A stretch of DNA of 64,000 bases from Sulfitobacter pontiacus. Its GTDB lineage: Bacteria; Pseudomonadota; Alphaproteobacteria; Rhodobacterales; Rhodobacteraceae. The position numbers were made by a program, and so were the translations under genes. The DNA lies in contig NZ_CP160849.1 in assembly GCF_040790665.1 (NCBI RefSeq), forward strand, positions 1,637,501 to 1,701,500, in the 5' to 3' direction. Positions 47,756-56,956 of the stretch are shown in pieces. Positions within the stretch are counted from its first letter, which is position 1, and every line of letters begins with the position of its first letter. The notes under the pieces were generated by a model. It was not told the DNA's origin and did no database searches. It worked only from the letters and a program-made list of their open reading frames with translations.

Positions 47756-48885
47756 TATTCAGCAGGCTCCACCGGTTTGCGTTCGGGCTTGGGGGCCCGT
47801 GCGGCGCGCAGCGCCAGAAAGATTTTCTCGAGCGGCATACGCACCATGTTGTCCAACGCTCCGGTAAAGAGGATCACCAGCGCCTGAATGACGACGATCA
47901 GCTCGCGCGGGATCGAGGTCCAGAGCGCCAGTTCAGCACCGCCCTGATAGAGGAACCCGAACAGGATCGCGGCAAGGAAAACGCCCAAAGGATGGCTGCG
48001 GCCCATTAGCGCCACAGCGATCCCGATAAAGCCCGCGCCTTCCGTGGCGTTCAGCACCAGCCGTTCGGCTTCGCCCATGACGTTGTTGATCGCCATCATG
48101 CCCGCCAAACCACCCGAGATGATCATCGCGATCATCGTAATCTTGACCGGAGAGATACCGGCGTATTTCGCAGCCGATTCCGAATGGCCATAGGCGCGGA
48201 TCTCATACCCCAGCCGCGTGCGCCAGATCAGCACCCACAGGAAGATACAGGCCGCAACCGCCACCAGAAGCGAGATATTGGCGGGCGCTGCCTTGGAAAA
48301 CTCGATCCCCAGCGGGGCAAGGATATCATGCAGCGTCGGTAGTTTGGTCGCGTCAGGAAAGCGTGCCGTTGCGGGGTCCATGCTGCCTTGGGGGCGCAGC
48401 ATATTAACCAGAATATAGTTCAGCACCGCCGCTGCGATAAAGTTGAACATGATCGTGGTGATCACGATATGGCTGCCCCGTTTGGCTTGCAGGAACGCGG
48501 GGATCGCGGCCCAGGCGGCGCCGAACACGGCAGCCATCGCAGCTGCACCGATCAGGGCCAGCGACCAATGGGGCCACGGGATATACAGACAGGCCAGCGC
48601 CACGCCCAAACCGCCCAGCATCGCCTGGCCTTCACCACCGATATTGAACAGCCGCGCGTGAAAGGCGATGGCAACGCAAAGGCCGGTGAACATGAAGTTC
48701 GTGGCGTAATACAGCGTATAGCCCCAGCCATAGGTGCTGCCCAAAGCGCCGGACACCATCAGTTTGACGGCAGCAACAGGGTCTTCCCCGATGCCCAGAA
48801 TGACCAGCGCCGACAGGATCGCTGCCAGCAATAGCGAAATCAAAGGCACGAGGACGACCTCGGCCCATTTTGGCATTACGTCCAT
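47755..48885 (-). CDS. Nucleoside-type ABC transporter permease (first)
   Basis: A 376-residue permease of the COG4603 type with about ten hydrophobic segments. It shows HARLFNIGGEGQAMLGGLG and IRAYGHSESAAKYAGIS, conserved in BMP-linked permeases. ATG 48885 is chosen; only one base separates it from the ATPase stop. The C-terminal tail is charged (ARAPKPERKPVEPAE). Confidence 0.92.
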   Translation of the reverse strand: MDVMPKWAEVVLVPLISLLLAAILSALVILGIGEDPVAAVKLMVSGALGSTYGWGYTLYYATNFMFTGLCVAIAFHARLFNIGGEGQAMLGGLGVALACLYIPWPHWSLALIGAAAMAAVFGAAWAAIPAFLQAKRGSHIVITTIMFNFIAAAVLNYILVNMLRPQGSMDPATARFPDATKLPTLHDILAPLGIEFSKAAPANISLLVAVAACIFLWVLIWRTRLGYEIRAYGHSESAAKYAGISPVKITMIAMIISGGLAGMMAINNVMGEAERLVLNATEGAGFIGIAVALMGRSHPLGVFLAAILFGFLYQGGAELALWTSIPRELIVVIQALVILFTGALDNMVRMPLEKIFLALRAARAPKPERKPVEPAE

Positions 48886-48886
48886 G

Positions 48887-50515
48887 TTACACTTCCTTAT
48901 GCGGATCGCCGCCCGCATGGGCCAGATTGTCTTCGATCTCTTCGATGGAATGGGGCGCATCGGTATCGGTGATGCCCGCCATCAGCAAGCCCAGTTCCTT
49001 TTCATCGGTCTGACTGGCGTCGCGGATGCCCATGACCTGACCGTCGAACATGACAGCCACCCGGTCGCTGAGTGCGAGAATCTCTTCCAGCTCGACCGAG
49101 ACCAGCAGGATCGCCTTGCCCTGATCGCGCAGGGCGACGATCTGTTCGTGGATGAATTCGATCGCGCCGATATCCACGCCACGGGTCGGCTGTCCGATCA
49201 GCAGCAGGTCGGGGTTGCGTTCGATCTCGCGCGCCAGAACGATCTTTTGCTGGTTCCCGCCGGAAAAGTTCTTGGCCGCCAGTTTGGGGTTTGGCGGACG
49301 CACGTCGAAACGTTTCATCTTTTCAACGGTGTCGGCCTTGATCGCGACGCTATCCATCAACATGCCGCTGCGGTAGGCAGGATCTTTGTGATAGCCGAAG
49401 GCGGTGTTTTCCCACGCCTGATACTCCATGATCAGACCTTCGCGCTGGCGGTCTTCGGGGACATGGGCGATGCCGTGGTTGCGGCGGGATTGGCCGTCGG
49501 ATTTGTTGCCGGTCAGGTCCAGTGCCGTGCCATTGACGCGCACGCTGCCCTTGCCGGTCTGGTATCCGCCCAGAACCTCAAGCAGTTCGGACTGGCCATT
49601 GCCGGCCACCCCCGCAACGCCAAGGATTTCGCCCGCGCGAACTTGCAGATCGATGCCGCGCAGACGCTCGACGCCCTTGTCATCAACGACGCGCAGCCCT
49701 TCGACATCCAGAATGACCGGGCCGGGGGCCGCGGGTTTCTTGTCAACACGCAGCAGGACCTTGCGGCCGACCATCAGCTCCGCCAGTTCGGCGGGCGAGG
49801 TTTCGGCGGTCTTGACGGTGGCGGTCATCTCGCCGCGGCGCATGACCGATACGGTGTCCGTCGTCTCCATGATCTCGCGCAGCTTGTGGGTGATCAGGAT
49901 GATCGTCTTCCCTTCGGAGCGCAGACGCCCGAGGATGCGGAACAGCTGGTCCGCCTCGGCTGGGGTCAGTACGCCGGTGGGCTCATCCAGAATGAGGATA
50001 TCGGCCTGACGATACAGCGCCTTGAGGATTTCTACCCGTTGCTGCATGCCGACGCCGATGTCTTGCACCAGCGCGTCGGGATCGACCTTGAGCCCGTAGT
50101 CATCGGCCAGCTTCATCAGCGATTTGCGCGCCTTGGCCAGCGACGGTTTCAACAGCCGCCCGTCTTCGGCACCCAGAATGATGTTTTCCAGGACCGTGAA
50201 ATTTTCAACCAGTTTGAAGTGCTGGAACACCATCCCGATGCCTGCGGCAATCGCGGCCTGGCTGTCAGGGATGTCGGTTTTTTTACCGGCGATAAAGATG
50301 TCGCCTTTGTCAGCTTTGTAGAATCCGTAAAGGATCGACATCAGCGTCGATTTGCCCGCGCCGTTTTCCCCGATGATCCCATGGATCGTGCCGGGCATAA
50401 CGCGGATAGAGATGTCTTTATTGGCCTGTACCGGACCAAAGGCCTTGGAGATGCCTTTCAGCTCGATCGCCGGAGCGGCAGTTTCCTGCCGCTCCGTATG
50501 TATTGCAGTGCTCAC
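48887..50515 (-). CDS. Nucleoside-type ABC transporter, double ATPase
   Basis: A 542-residue protein with two ABC domains. The first has Walker A GENGAGKST and Walker B ILILDEPT, but the signature is GVGMQQRVEI. The second has degenerate Walker A GVAGNGQSE and signature FSGGNQQKIVLAREI, with DLLLIGQPTRGVD at Walker B. This unequal pair is usual for ribose/nucleoside importers. The start is GTG 50515, 2 bp after the bmp stop. A stable hairpin at 50471-50496 lies within codons 7-15. Confidence 0.93.
   Translation of the reverse strand: MSTAIHTERQETAAPAIELKGISKAFGPVQANKDISIRVMPGTIHGIIGENGAGKSTLMSILYGFYKADKGDIFIAGKKTDIPDSQAAIAAGIGMVFQHFKLVENFTVLENIILGAEDGRLLKPSLAKARKSLMKLADDYGLKVDPDALVQDIGVGMQQRVEILKALYRQADILILDEPTGVLTPAEADQLFRILGRLRSEGKTIILITHKLREIMETTDTVSVMRRGEMTATVKTAETSPAELAELMVGRKVLLRVDKKPAAPGPVILDVEGLRVVDDKGVERLRGIDLQVRAGEILGVAGVAGNGQSELLEVLGGYQTGKGSVRVNGTALDLTGNKSDGQSRRNHGIAHVPEDRQREGLIMEYQAWENTAFGYHKDPAYRSGMLMDSVAIKADTVEKMKRFDVRPPNPKLAAKNFSGGNQQKIVLAREIERNPDLLLIGQPTRGVDIGAIEFIHEQIVALRDQGKAILLVSVELEEILALSDRVAVMFDGQVMGIRDASQTDEKELGLLMAGITDTDAPHSIEEIEDNLAHAGGDPHKEV
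50471..50496 (-). promoter_or_regulatory. Stable GAAA-loop hairpin at the start of the ABC ATPase gene
   Basis: A perfect 11-bp GC-rich stem (50471-50481 with 50486-50496) closing a 4-base loop that reads GAAA on the transcribed strand, a stable GNRA loop. It lies 22-48 bases after the bmp stop, inside the first codons of the ATPase gene. It lacks a T tract. Such hairpins after binding-protein genes often protect the upstream mRNA and lower downstream expression. Confidence 0.6.
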
Positions 50516-50517
50516 GC

Positions 50518-51513
50518 TTAGAAGCTCAGGCTCGGGCAGCTGTCGTCGGACATGTAGTCATGTACCTCAAGCGACCCGTCTGCGATCTTGGCTGCTGCTT
50601 CATCCACAGCGGCCTGCATTTCAGCGGTAACCAGTGCCTTGTTGTGTTCGTCAATCGCGACGCCCACGCCTTCGTTGCCAACGCCCATGACGTTAAAGCC
50701 TTTTTCCATGCCGGGGCCATCGGACATCGCGTCAAACACAGCGTTGTCCACGCGTTTGATCATCGAGGTCAGGACTTTGCCCGGGTGCAGGTGGTTCTGG
50801 TTGCTGTCCACGCCGATCGACAGGATGTCTTCGTCCGCTGCGGTTTGCAGAACGCCAACGCCTGTGCCGCCCGCGGCTGCATAGACAACATCAGCACCCT
50901 GGCTGATCTGCGCTTTGGTCAGTTCGGACCCTTTTACGGGGTCGTTCCATGCGGCAGGGGTCGAACCTGTCATGTTCGAGATCACGGTCGCGTCGGGGTT
51001 CACGGCCAGAACACCTTGGGCGTAGCCGCAGGCGAATTTACGGATCAGGGGGATGTCCATGCCGCCGATAAAGCCGACAGTGTTGGATTCAGAGGCCATC
51101 GCCGCCATCATACCGACCAGATAGGACCCTTCGTGTTCGTTGAAGACAACGGAACGGACGTTGGGCGCGTCGACAACCATGTCGATGATGACAAAATCGG
51201 TATCAGGGTAATCGCCTGCCACCTGACCAAGTGCATCACCAAAGGCAAAGCCGGTCATCACGATAGGGTTGGAGCCCGCTTCGGCGAAACGGCGCAGCGC
51301 CTGTTCACGCTGTGCTTCGGACTGCAGTTCGATCTCGCGGAAGCTTTCACCGGTCTCTTCGGCCCAGCGTTGCGCGCCAGCAAAGGCGGCTTCGTTGAAG
51401 GATTTGTCGAATTTGCCGCCAAGGTCGAAGATCAGGGCGGGTTCGGCCAGTGCCGCACCGGCACTAAGAGCCGTGGCCGCAGCAGCGCCGAGGAATTTGG
51501 TCATAAGGGTCAT
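50518..51513 (-). CDS. BMP-family substrate-binding protein
   Basis: A 331-residue periplasmic binding protein of the BmpA/PnrA type. It has a signal peptide (MTKFLGAAAATALSAGAALA) without a lipobox Cys, then LIFDLGGKFDKSFNEAAFAGAQRW, the family start motif, GMMAAMASESNTVGFIGGMD and VLQTAADEDILSIGVD. It probably delivers nucleosides to the ABC importer encoded next. GGAG lies six bases before ATG 51513. Confidence 0.93.
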   Translation of the reverse strand: MTLMTKFLGAAAATALSAGAALAEPALIFDLGGKFDKSFNEAAFAGAQRWAEETGESFREIELQSEAQREQALRRFAEAGSNPIVMTGFAFGDALGQVAGDYPDTDFVIIDMVVDAPNVRSVVFNEHEGSYLVGMMAAMASESNTVGFIGGMDIPLIRKFACGYAQGVLAVNPDATVISNMTGSTPAAWNDPVKGSELTKAQISQGADVVYAAAGGTGVGVLQTAADEDILSIGVDSNQNHLHPGKVLTSMIKRVDNAVFDAMSDGPGMEKGFNVMGVGNEGVGVAIDEHNKALVTAEMQAAVDEAAAKIADGSLEVHDYMSDDSCPSLSF

Positions 51514-51673
51514 GGAGTGTCTCCCGGTTTATTGTGTTGGGGCGCAAGCGCGAAGCCTTTGCCCGGTCGCAGTTCCGTGCTTGCGCCCGGTTCCGTCGAT
51601 CAGATGTACGATACTGCGTAGCCCATGGGTAGGGTCAACCGGATTCTCAAGCGCTTGGGGATGATATTGCCTA

Positions 51674-52090
51674 TTAACCGTGCGTAAACTGACGCGAAAA
51701 GATCAATGCATCAACGGAGGACGCATCTTTACGCTGATAATACCCGCGACGTGTCGCGGTCTGGCGAAACCCTGCGGACGTGTAAAGCGCGATGGCAGCG
51801 GTATTGTCGGCGGCGACCTCTAGAAAGGCGGTGTCGGCCTGCGCTTCAAGCCCGTCCATCCAGCGTTGCAGCAAGCGGCGGCCAACGCCCTGACGTTGGG
51901 CTGCGGGATCAACGGCGAGGGTCAGCAGCTCTGCCTCTCCCGCGATGAGGCGGGTCAGGGCAAAGCCCTGCGGTTCCGCCAGATACGTCACAAAGGGGGA
52001 GGCCAGCAGATCGGCGATCTCTTGCGCCGTCCACGCACGGTCGTGCACAAAAGCGGCGGCGTGAATCCGCGCCATGTCCTGCGGCGTCAT
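51674..52090 (-). CDS. rimI: Ribosomal-protein alanine N-acetyltransferase (GNAT)
   Basis: A 138-residue GNAT acetyltransferase: AFVHDRAWTAQEIADLL at the N-terminus, the acetyl-CoA loop VDPAAQRQGVGRRLL and FLEVAADNTAAIALYTSAGF near the end. It overlaps tsaB by 4 bp; the tsaB-rimI pair is common in bacteria. The ribosomal target is inferred from family and neighbour. Confidence 0.9.
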   Translation of the reverse strand: MTPQDMARIHAAAFVHDRAWTAQEIADLLASPFVTYLAEPQGFALTRLIAGEAELLTLAVDPAAQRQGVGRRLLQRWMDGLEAQADTAFLEVAADNTAAIALYTSAGFRQTATRRGYYQRKDASSVDALIFSRQFTHG

Positions 52091-52743
52091 GAAAAGATCG
52101 CGGGCGGTGTGTCGCGGGCCGGGGCGGCATCGGCGGGGCGCAGATACAGCGGGGCAGGGCGCGGGGTCCGGGTGCCAAGCTTCGTGGCGGCAATGCGTGC
52201 CGTTGCCTCTGCCACGGGCATACGGGGGGGCAAGGCGGTGCCGTTACAAAGTGCTGCGATCATATCGGCCTGATGACCCACACAGACGGGATCAGCGCGC
52301 GAGGGCACTGAAGGCAGATCATCCAGCCCACACATCACAGGGTCGCGGTCGTCCATCGTGCCGAACACCTGCACGAACAGCTTGTCCTGCCGCGCATCGA
52401 TGCTGCTAATGACGACGCCCTCATGCCCGAAGGCCAGCGCCTGAAGATGCGAAACCCCTATCGCGGGCACCCCAAGGCCAAGCGCGAGCCCGCGCGCGGC
52501 CGAGACCGCAATGCGGATCCCGGTGAAGTTCCCCGGCCCGATGCCGACGCCAATCGCGGTCAGATCGCTATAGGCCACATCTGCGCTGGCCAGCACCTCG
52601 GCACATAGGCCAAGCAGCCGTTCGCCCTGACCCTTGTTCATCGGTTCCTCGACGCTGGCGATGATCTGGTCGCCCGACAGCAAAGCGGCCGCACAATGTG
52701 CGGCCGATGTATCAAACGCCAGGAGAAGAGGCGTCTTAGGCAA
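52087..52743 (-). CDS. tsaB: tRNA threonylcarbamoyladenosine biosynthesis protein TsaB
   Basis: Non-catalytic partner of TsaD in t6A37 tRNA modification. It is 218 residues of the ASKHA fold: LLLAFDTSAAHCAAALL at the start, GVGIGPGNFTGIRIAVSAARGLA, and a C-terminal RPAPLYLRPADA. It lies between nfuA (8-bp overlap) and rimI (4-bp overlap) in one unit. Confidence 0.95.
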   Translation of the reverse strand: MPKTPLLLAFDTSAAHCAAALLSGDQIIASVEEPMNKGQGERLLGLCAEVLASADVAYSDLTAIGVGIGPGNFTGIRIAVSAARGLALGLGVPAIGVSHLQALAFGHEGVVISSIDARQDKLFVQVFGTMDDRDPVMCGLDDLPSVPSRADPVCVGHQADMIAALCNGTALPPRMPVAEATARIAATKLGTRTPRPAPLYLRPADAAPARDTPPAIFS

Positions 52744-53296
52744 CCGGGCGTACCTCGGTTACTTCGGGGATGTAGTGGCGCAGCAGGTTCTCGATGCCCA
52801 TTTTCAACGTCAATGTGGACGATGGGCAGCCCGCGCAGGCCCCTTGCATGTGCAGATAGACAACGCCGCGCTCGAACCCGTGGAAGGTGATGTCGCCGCC
52901 GTCCTGTGCCACGGCAGGGCGCACGCGGCTGTCCAGCAATTCCTTGATCTGGCCCACGATCGCACCGTCTTCGCCGGTATGCTCCGCATGGCCCGATGCG
53001 TGGTCATGGCCGGTTTCCATCACGGGCTGACCGGATTGGAAATGCTCCATAATCGCGCCAAGCAGGGCGGGTTTCAGGTGGTCCCATTCGATCCCGTCAG
53101 CCTTGGTGATGGTCACGAAATCGGTGCCGAAGAACACGCCGGTCACGCCTTCGACAGCGAACAGACGCGTGGCCAAAGGCGAGGCGCTGGCGGCTTCGGG
53201 GGCGGGGAAATCGGCGGTGCCCATCTCTAGCACGGTCTGACCGGGCAGGAATTTCAACGTTGCGGGGTTGGGCGTGGATTCGGTCTGAATAAACAT
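52736..53296 (-). CDS. nfuA: NifU-family Fe-S cluster scaffold/carrier protein
   Basis: A 186-residue protein: N-terminal Nfu domain (MFIQTESTPNPATLKFLPG) and C-terminal NifU-like domain with AVAQDGGDITF and the cluster-binding CxxC in GACAGCPSS. It carries Fe-S clusters to target proteins. I chose ATG 53296, six bases after AGGAG, over the GTG just before it. It overlaps tsaB by 8 bp. Confidence 0.94.
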   Translation of the reverse strand: MFIQTESTPNPATLKFLPGQTVLEMGTADFPAPEAASASPLATRLFAVEGVTGVFFGTDFVTITKADGIEWDHLKPALLGAIMEHFQSGQPVMETGHDHASGHAEHTGEDGAIVGQIKELLDSRVRPAVAQDGGDITFHGFERGVVYLHMQGACAGCPSSTLTLKMGIENLLRHYIPEVTEVRPVA

Positions 53297-53394
53297 CACA
53301 TGCTCCTGAAAGGGTTGATGCAGATATGCGACCTGAGCGCGCGCAAGTCAAGGTTTGGAACGATTCTAAGTTTGCGACGGGACGCGGTGCCGCC

Positions 53395-53853
53395 TCAGGT
53401 GATCATCTCGAGCCGTTCTTTGCTCATGTCACCGGGGACGATGGTGATCGGCACCGGCAGCGAGCCTGCGTTGCGGGAAAGCTGGGTCACCAAGGGGCCG
53501 GGGCCAGATTTCTTGTCTGTGCCCGCGCCAAGGACCAGCACGCCGACTTCGGGGTCATCGGCCAGCTGGTTGATAATCTCGTCCACGATCACACCTTCGC
53601 GAATGACCAGCGCGGGCTCCACGTTCAGCCGGTCGCGCATCCATTTGGCGAATACCTCGAAATGCACCTCGATCCGCTCGCGGGCTTCTTCGCGCATGAC
53701 CTCGGCCACACCGATCCAGTGATTGAATTCGTCAGGCGGGATGACCGACAGCACCACCACCCCGCCGCCAGAGTTGGACGCCCGCATCGCGGCAAATCGC
53801 ATGGCGTTCAGGCATTCGCGGCTGTCATCCAGCACAACCATAAATTTACGCAT
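53395..53853 (-). CDS. Universal stress protein (UspA family)
   Basis: A 152-residue Usp domain: KFMVVLDDSRECLNAMRFA at the start, VVVLSVIPPDEF, and the ATP-type G2xG9xG(S/T) region LGAGTDKKSGPGPLVTQLSRNAGSLP near the end. The role in stress is inferred from family. It follows the aminotransferase gene by 32 bp. Confidence 0.9.
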   Translation of the reverse strand: MRKFMVVLDDSRECLNAMRFAAMRASNSGGGVVVLSVIPPDEFNHWIGVAEVMREEARERIEVHFEVFAKWMRDRLNVEPALVIREGVIVDEIINQLADDPEVGVLVLGAGTDKKSGPGPLVTQLSRNAGSLPVPITIVPGDMSKERLEMIT

Positions 53854-53885
53854 AGCATCCTCCTGTTGAACGGCGGGGGGCGGGG

Positions 53886-54752
53886 TCAGCCACGGTCAGA
53901 GGCCGCCCAATCCCAATACATCTCGCGCACGCGGCGGGTCATGGGGCCGATCTGGTACTGCGTGTCGTCAAAAGCTTTGACCGGCGTGACCTTCATCATA
54001 TTGCCGGACAAAAAGACCTCGTCCGCGGCATGGAAGTCATCAAAGCTAAGCACTGTTTCGTGCACCTTGATCCCGTCGGCGCGCATGTTCGACATATGCC
54101 GCGCGCGGGTGATACCGGCCAGAAACGTGCCATTGGGGATCGGGGTGAACACCTCGCCATCCTTGACCATGAACACATTGGCAGAGGCCGATTCGGCGAC
54201 ATTGCCCATGGCATCGGCGACCAGCGCGTTGCCAAAGCCCTTGGCGCGGGCTTCAACCATCATGCGGGCGTTGTTGGGATAAAGGCAGCCCGCCTTGGCG
54301 TTGACGACGTTGTCTTCAAGCACGGGACGCCGGAAACGGGTCCGTGTCAGCGTCGTGGCCGCATCGGGTGCCGCCATAGGGATCTGTTCAAGGCTGATGG
54401 CAAAACCGGTCGCGTCCTTTAATGGCACGATCCCCAGCTCGTCGCCCGCCAGCGCCCAATACATCGGGCGGATATAGACGGCGGCGTCCTTGGGGTAGCT
54501 TTTCAGACCCTCGCGTACCATCTCGACCATATCGGCGGTCTCGACCGTGGGGGTGATCATCAGCGCCTTGGCCGACCGGTTGATCCGCGCGCAATGCGCC
54601 TCCAGATCGGGGCTGAGACCGTCGAACAGCCGCGCCCCGTCAAATACGGTCGTGCCCAGCCATGCACCGTGGTCAGCCGCTTTGATGACAGAGATGTCAC
54701 CCTCGTGCCAACTGCCTTCGTAAAATGTCTTGATATCTGTGCCAGTGGCCAT
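53886..54752 (-). CDS. Branched-chain amino acid aminotransferase-like (class IV)
   Basis: A 288-residue PLP enzyme of fold type IV. It shows GTTVFDGARLFDG, YIRPMYWALAGDELG, the PLP Lys153 in NAKAGCLYPN, and NVAESASANVFMVKDGEVFTP. It fits branched-chain aminotransferase (IlvE), but D-amino-acid aminotransferase or aminodeoxychorismate lyase share the fold. ATG 54752 chosen. No ilv genes are adjacent. Confidence 0.85.
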   Translation of the reverse strand: MATGTDIKTFYEGSWHEGDISVIKAADHGAWLGTTVFDGARLFDGLSPDLEAHCARINRSAKALMITPTVETADMVEMVREGLKSYPKDAAVYIRPMYWALAGDELGIVPLKDATGFAISLEQIPMAAPDAATTLTRTRFRRPVLEDNVVNAKAGCLYPNNARMMVEARAKGFGNALVADAMGNVAESASANVFMVKDGEVFTPIPNGTFLAGITRARHMSNMRADGIKVHETVLSFDDFHAADEVFLSGNMMKVTPVKAFDDTQYQIGPMTRRVREMYWDWAASDRG

Positions 54753-54766
54753 TGCGTGTCCTTTGG

Positions 54767-55003
54767 TTACCGCTTGGGCGCGGTGCGGTAGATGCCCTCG
54801 GGCAGGTTCAGCGCGGCTGTCAGATCGTGCAGCTGCTCGGGCGAGAGGCTGATCTTGCAGACAGAGTTGGTGCGCGGGTCCCATTGCTCGAATGTGATAA
54901 CGCTGGCAAAGGCCTGCACCGTCACATCTTCACGCAAGGGTGCTTTGCCTTCGTCGATCAGAGTGATCACACTGGCATCGAATTCGTGTTCAATCGTAAA
55001 CAT
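54767..55003 (-). CDS. Conserved small protein, unknown
   Basis: A 78-residue soluble protein, acidic, starting MFTIEHEFDASVITLIDEG and containing ITFEQWDPRTNSVCKISLSP. It ends 14 bp before the aminotransferase start, so they may be co-transcribed. No domain recognised. Confidence 0.65.
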   Translation of the reverse strand: MFTIEHEFDASVITLIDEGKAPLREDVTVQAFASVITFEQWDPRTNSVCKISLSPEQLHDLTAALNLPEGIYRTAPKR

Positions 55004-55127
55004 AAAGGCACAGTATTCTTTCGGCGGTCCAATGCAAGGGCAGCACTGCGCCGTCTGTTCAAATCCGCGCCGCCGCGTTAAAACGGTGGCAGATCTATTC
55101 GTTGCCCTTTTGAGGATGCGTTACGTG

Positions 55128-55835
55128 ATGTTGAGATACTGTCTTGCTCTGGCTGCTGCGGCATTTATGGCTGCCTGCGAACCGACGCCCATGTCGGGGC
55201 CTGTCTCCACCCAACCCGAGCAAGGGCAACCCGCTAGTTTTTCCGCCAATGAATCCGCCCGCAGCTTTATCCGCGTGTTGCAAACGGTCGAACCTGTCGC
55301 CGAACGGGAATGTCGCGTGCGGACCTCGCAGGTGAATTGCGATTTCAATATCGTGGTCGATGACCGCCCCGGCCAGCCCGCCAACGCCTACCAAACCGAG
55401 GATAAGGCCGGGCGTCCGGTCATCGCCTTCACCCTCGCCCTGATCGCGGATGCGCGTAACGAGGACGAGCTTGCCTTTGTCATGGGGCACGAGGCTGCCC
55501 ACCACATCGAAGGGCATATCGCACGCCAGCAGCAGAACGCGGTCGCCGGTGCGGTGATCTTTGCCGGTCTCGCCACGCTGAGCGGGGGCGATGCGACAGC
55601 GGTCGAATCGGCACAGCGCCTTGGGGCGCAGGTGGGCGCGCGGACCTATTCCAAGGACTTCGAGCTTGAGGCAGACGCCTTGGGCACCATTATCACCGCA
55701 CGCGCAGGGTATAACCCGCTGCGGGGGGCCGAATTCTTTACCCGTATTCCTGACCCCGGTGACCGTTTCCTGGGCACGCACCCGCCCAATGCATCGCGTC
55801 TGGATACCGTACGGCGGACCGCGGCGGGGCTGTAA
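55128..55835 (+). CDS. M48-family metalloprotease, lipoprotein-like
   Basis: A 235-residue predicted exported protease. The signal MLRYCLALAAAAFMAAC ends in a possible lipidation Cys17. The zinc motif HEAAH (121-125, in VMGHEAAHHIEGH) and the third ligand Glu in DFELEADALG identify M48, followed by THPPNASRLDTVR. The start is uncertain: ATG 55116 (GAGG too close) or ATG 55128 (chosen). The function may be envelope protein quality control. Confidence 0.85.
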   Translation: MLRYCLALAAAAFMAACEPTPMSGPVSTQPEQGQPASFSANESARSFIRVLQTVEPVAERECRVRTSQVNCDFNIVVDDRPGQPANAYQTEDKAGRPVIAFTLALIADARNEDELAFVMGHEAAHHIEGHIARQQQNAVAGAVIFAGLATLSGGDATAVESAQRLGAQVGARTYSKDFELEADALGTIITARAGYNPLRGAEFFTRIPDPGDRFLGTHPPNASRLDTVRRTAAGL

Positions 55836-55844
55836 CGGCACCGC

Positions 55845-56195
55845 ATGAAGCAGCTTGGCCAGATACTGTCGGACCGCGGGTCGAAATATGCCGTGTCAGG
55901 CTGCCCCGCGTCCGACCGCGCCGCCGTGGATGCCGCGCTGAAAGAGCTCAAGCGCGATAAATCCTATGCCAAGGCAACCCACAACACCTGGGCGGTGCTG
56001 CTGTCAGACGGCGGCCCGCTGAAAGGCGATGATGGGGAATCCGGTGCGGGGATGGTGATCATCCGGATGCTAGAGCGTGAGGGTCTGGAGGATCACTTGA
56101 TCGTGGTCACGCGCTGGTACGGCGGGAAACATCTGGGCGGTGACCGGTTCCGCAACGTGCAATCCTGCGTGCGCGCCTATCTGGACGCGGCCTGA
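55845..56195 (+). CDS. YigZ/IMPACT (UPF0029) family protein
   Basis: A 116-residue protein with the UPF0029 N-terminal fold: DRGSKYAVSGCPASDRAAV, ATHNTWAVLL, GDDGESGAGMVIIRMLE and VVTRWYGGKHLGGDRFRN. It lacks the C-terminal domain of full YigZ (about 200 residues). The role is poorly known; relatives bind ribosomes or nucleic acids. It follows the M48 gene by 9 bp. Confidence 0.88.
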   Translation: MKQLGQILSDRGSKYAVSGCPASDRAAVDAALKELKRDKSYAKATHNTWAVLLSDGGPLKGDDGESGAGMVIIRMLEREGLEDHLIVVTRWYGGKHLGGDRFRNVQSCVRAYLDAA

Positions 56196-56212
56196 CGCGG
56201 CCTGACACGGGC

Positions 56213-56833
56213 TTACAAGCTGATAGAGATGGCGGCGAAAAAGCAGATAGAGGCGGCAAGCACAAAGCTGTGCCAGATCGCATTCTGAAAGCGCATGCCG
56301 GGGTGTGCAAAGACGATCGTCCCCAGCGTATAGATCAACCCGCCGATGCCAATCAGCGTCAGCGCCGTGGTGGGCAGGCTTTGCCACATTGGCCAGACCA
56401 GCAGCACAGACAGCCACCCCATGCCAAGATACAGATAAAGCGACGCTTTGGAGTCCGTGCTCCAGAAAGACAGTTTGGCGACCGCGCCGATAATGGCCAG
56501 CGCCCAGACCACAGCGAGGATGCCATAGGCGAACCCCGTTCCGATGAGCACAACAAACGGTGTGTAGGTGCCCGCGATCTTGAAGTAGATCGCCGCATGG
56601 TCAATCCGCCCCAGCAGGGCGCGGGTACGATCAAACGGTAAAAGGTGGTAAATCGCCGACGCCAGAAGCGACAGGACAAAGCAGGCCGCATAAACCAGCG
56701 TCGGTGTAAGCTGCTCCCCCTGGCTTGCAGCATAGGTCGTCAGCAGGATTGTTGCCGGTATCGCAAATCCCAGACCCAACACGTGGATCGTGCCATCGGC
56801 GAGAGTGTCAGCGGTTGGGTGCGGATAAGCCAT
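56213..56833 (-). CDS. trhA: Hemolysin III / PAQR-family membrane protein
   Basis: A 206-residue protein with seven hydrophobic segments. It holds the PAQR zinc-site residues: SAIYHLLPF, DHAAIYFKIAGTYTPF and the C-terminal AIWHSFVLAAS. TrhA-type members are linked to membrane lipid homeostasis rather than haemolysis. Single-gene unit, convergent with the YigZ-like gene. Confidence 0.88.
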   Translation of the reverse strand: MAYPHPTADTLADGTIHVLGLGFAIPATILLTTYAASQGEQLTPTLVYAACFVLSLLASAIYHLLPFDRTRALLGRIDHAAIYFKIAGTYTPFVVLIGTGFAYGILAVVWALAIIGAVAKLSFWSTDSKASLYLYLGMGWLSVLLVWPMWQSLPTTALTLIGIGGLIYTLGTIVFAHPGMRFQNAIWHSFVLAASICFFAAISISL

Positions 56834-56956
56834 AGGTCAAATCTAGCACCCGTTTGCAACATTCCCATGTCAGATTTCGCCTAATTAATGGCGCTTTGGT
56901 ATCTCGGCCTATCCATTCGTATAGGAGGTTATGCCGACGCGTGGCGCGCGTCCGGA

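Noticed and set aside
48734-50521. A 595-codon plus-strand open frame opposite the ABC ATPase
   Set aside because: Antisense shadow of a clear double-ATPase gene; the product has biased composition and no motif.
54962-54971. AGTGATCACA resembling the TCA operator half-site
   Set aside because: Single copy inside the small gene at 54767-55003, without a partner at 21 bp. Probably chance.
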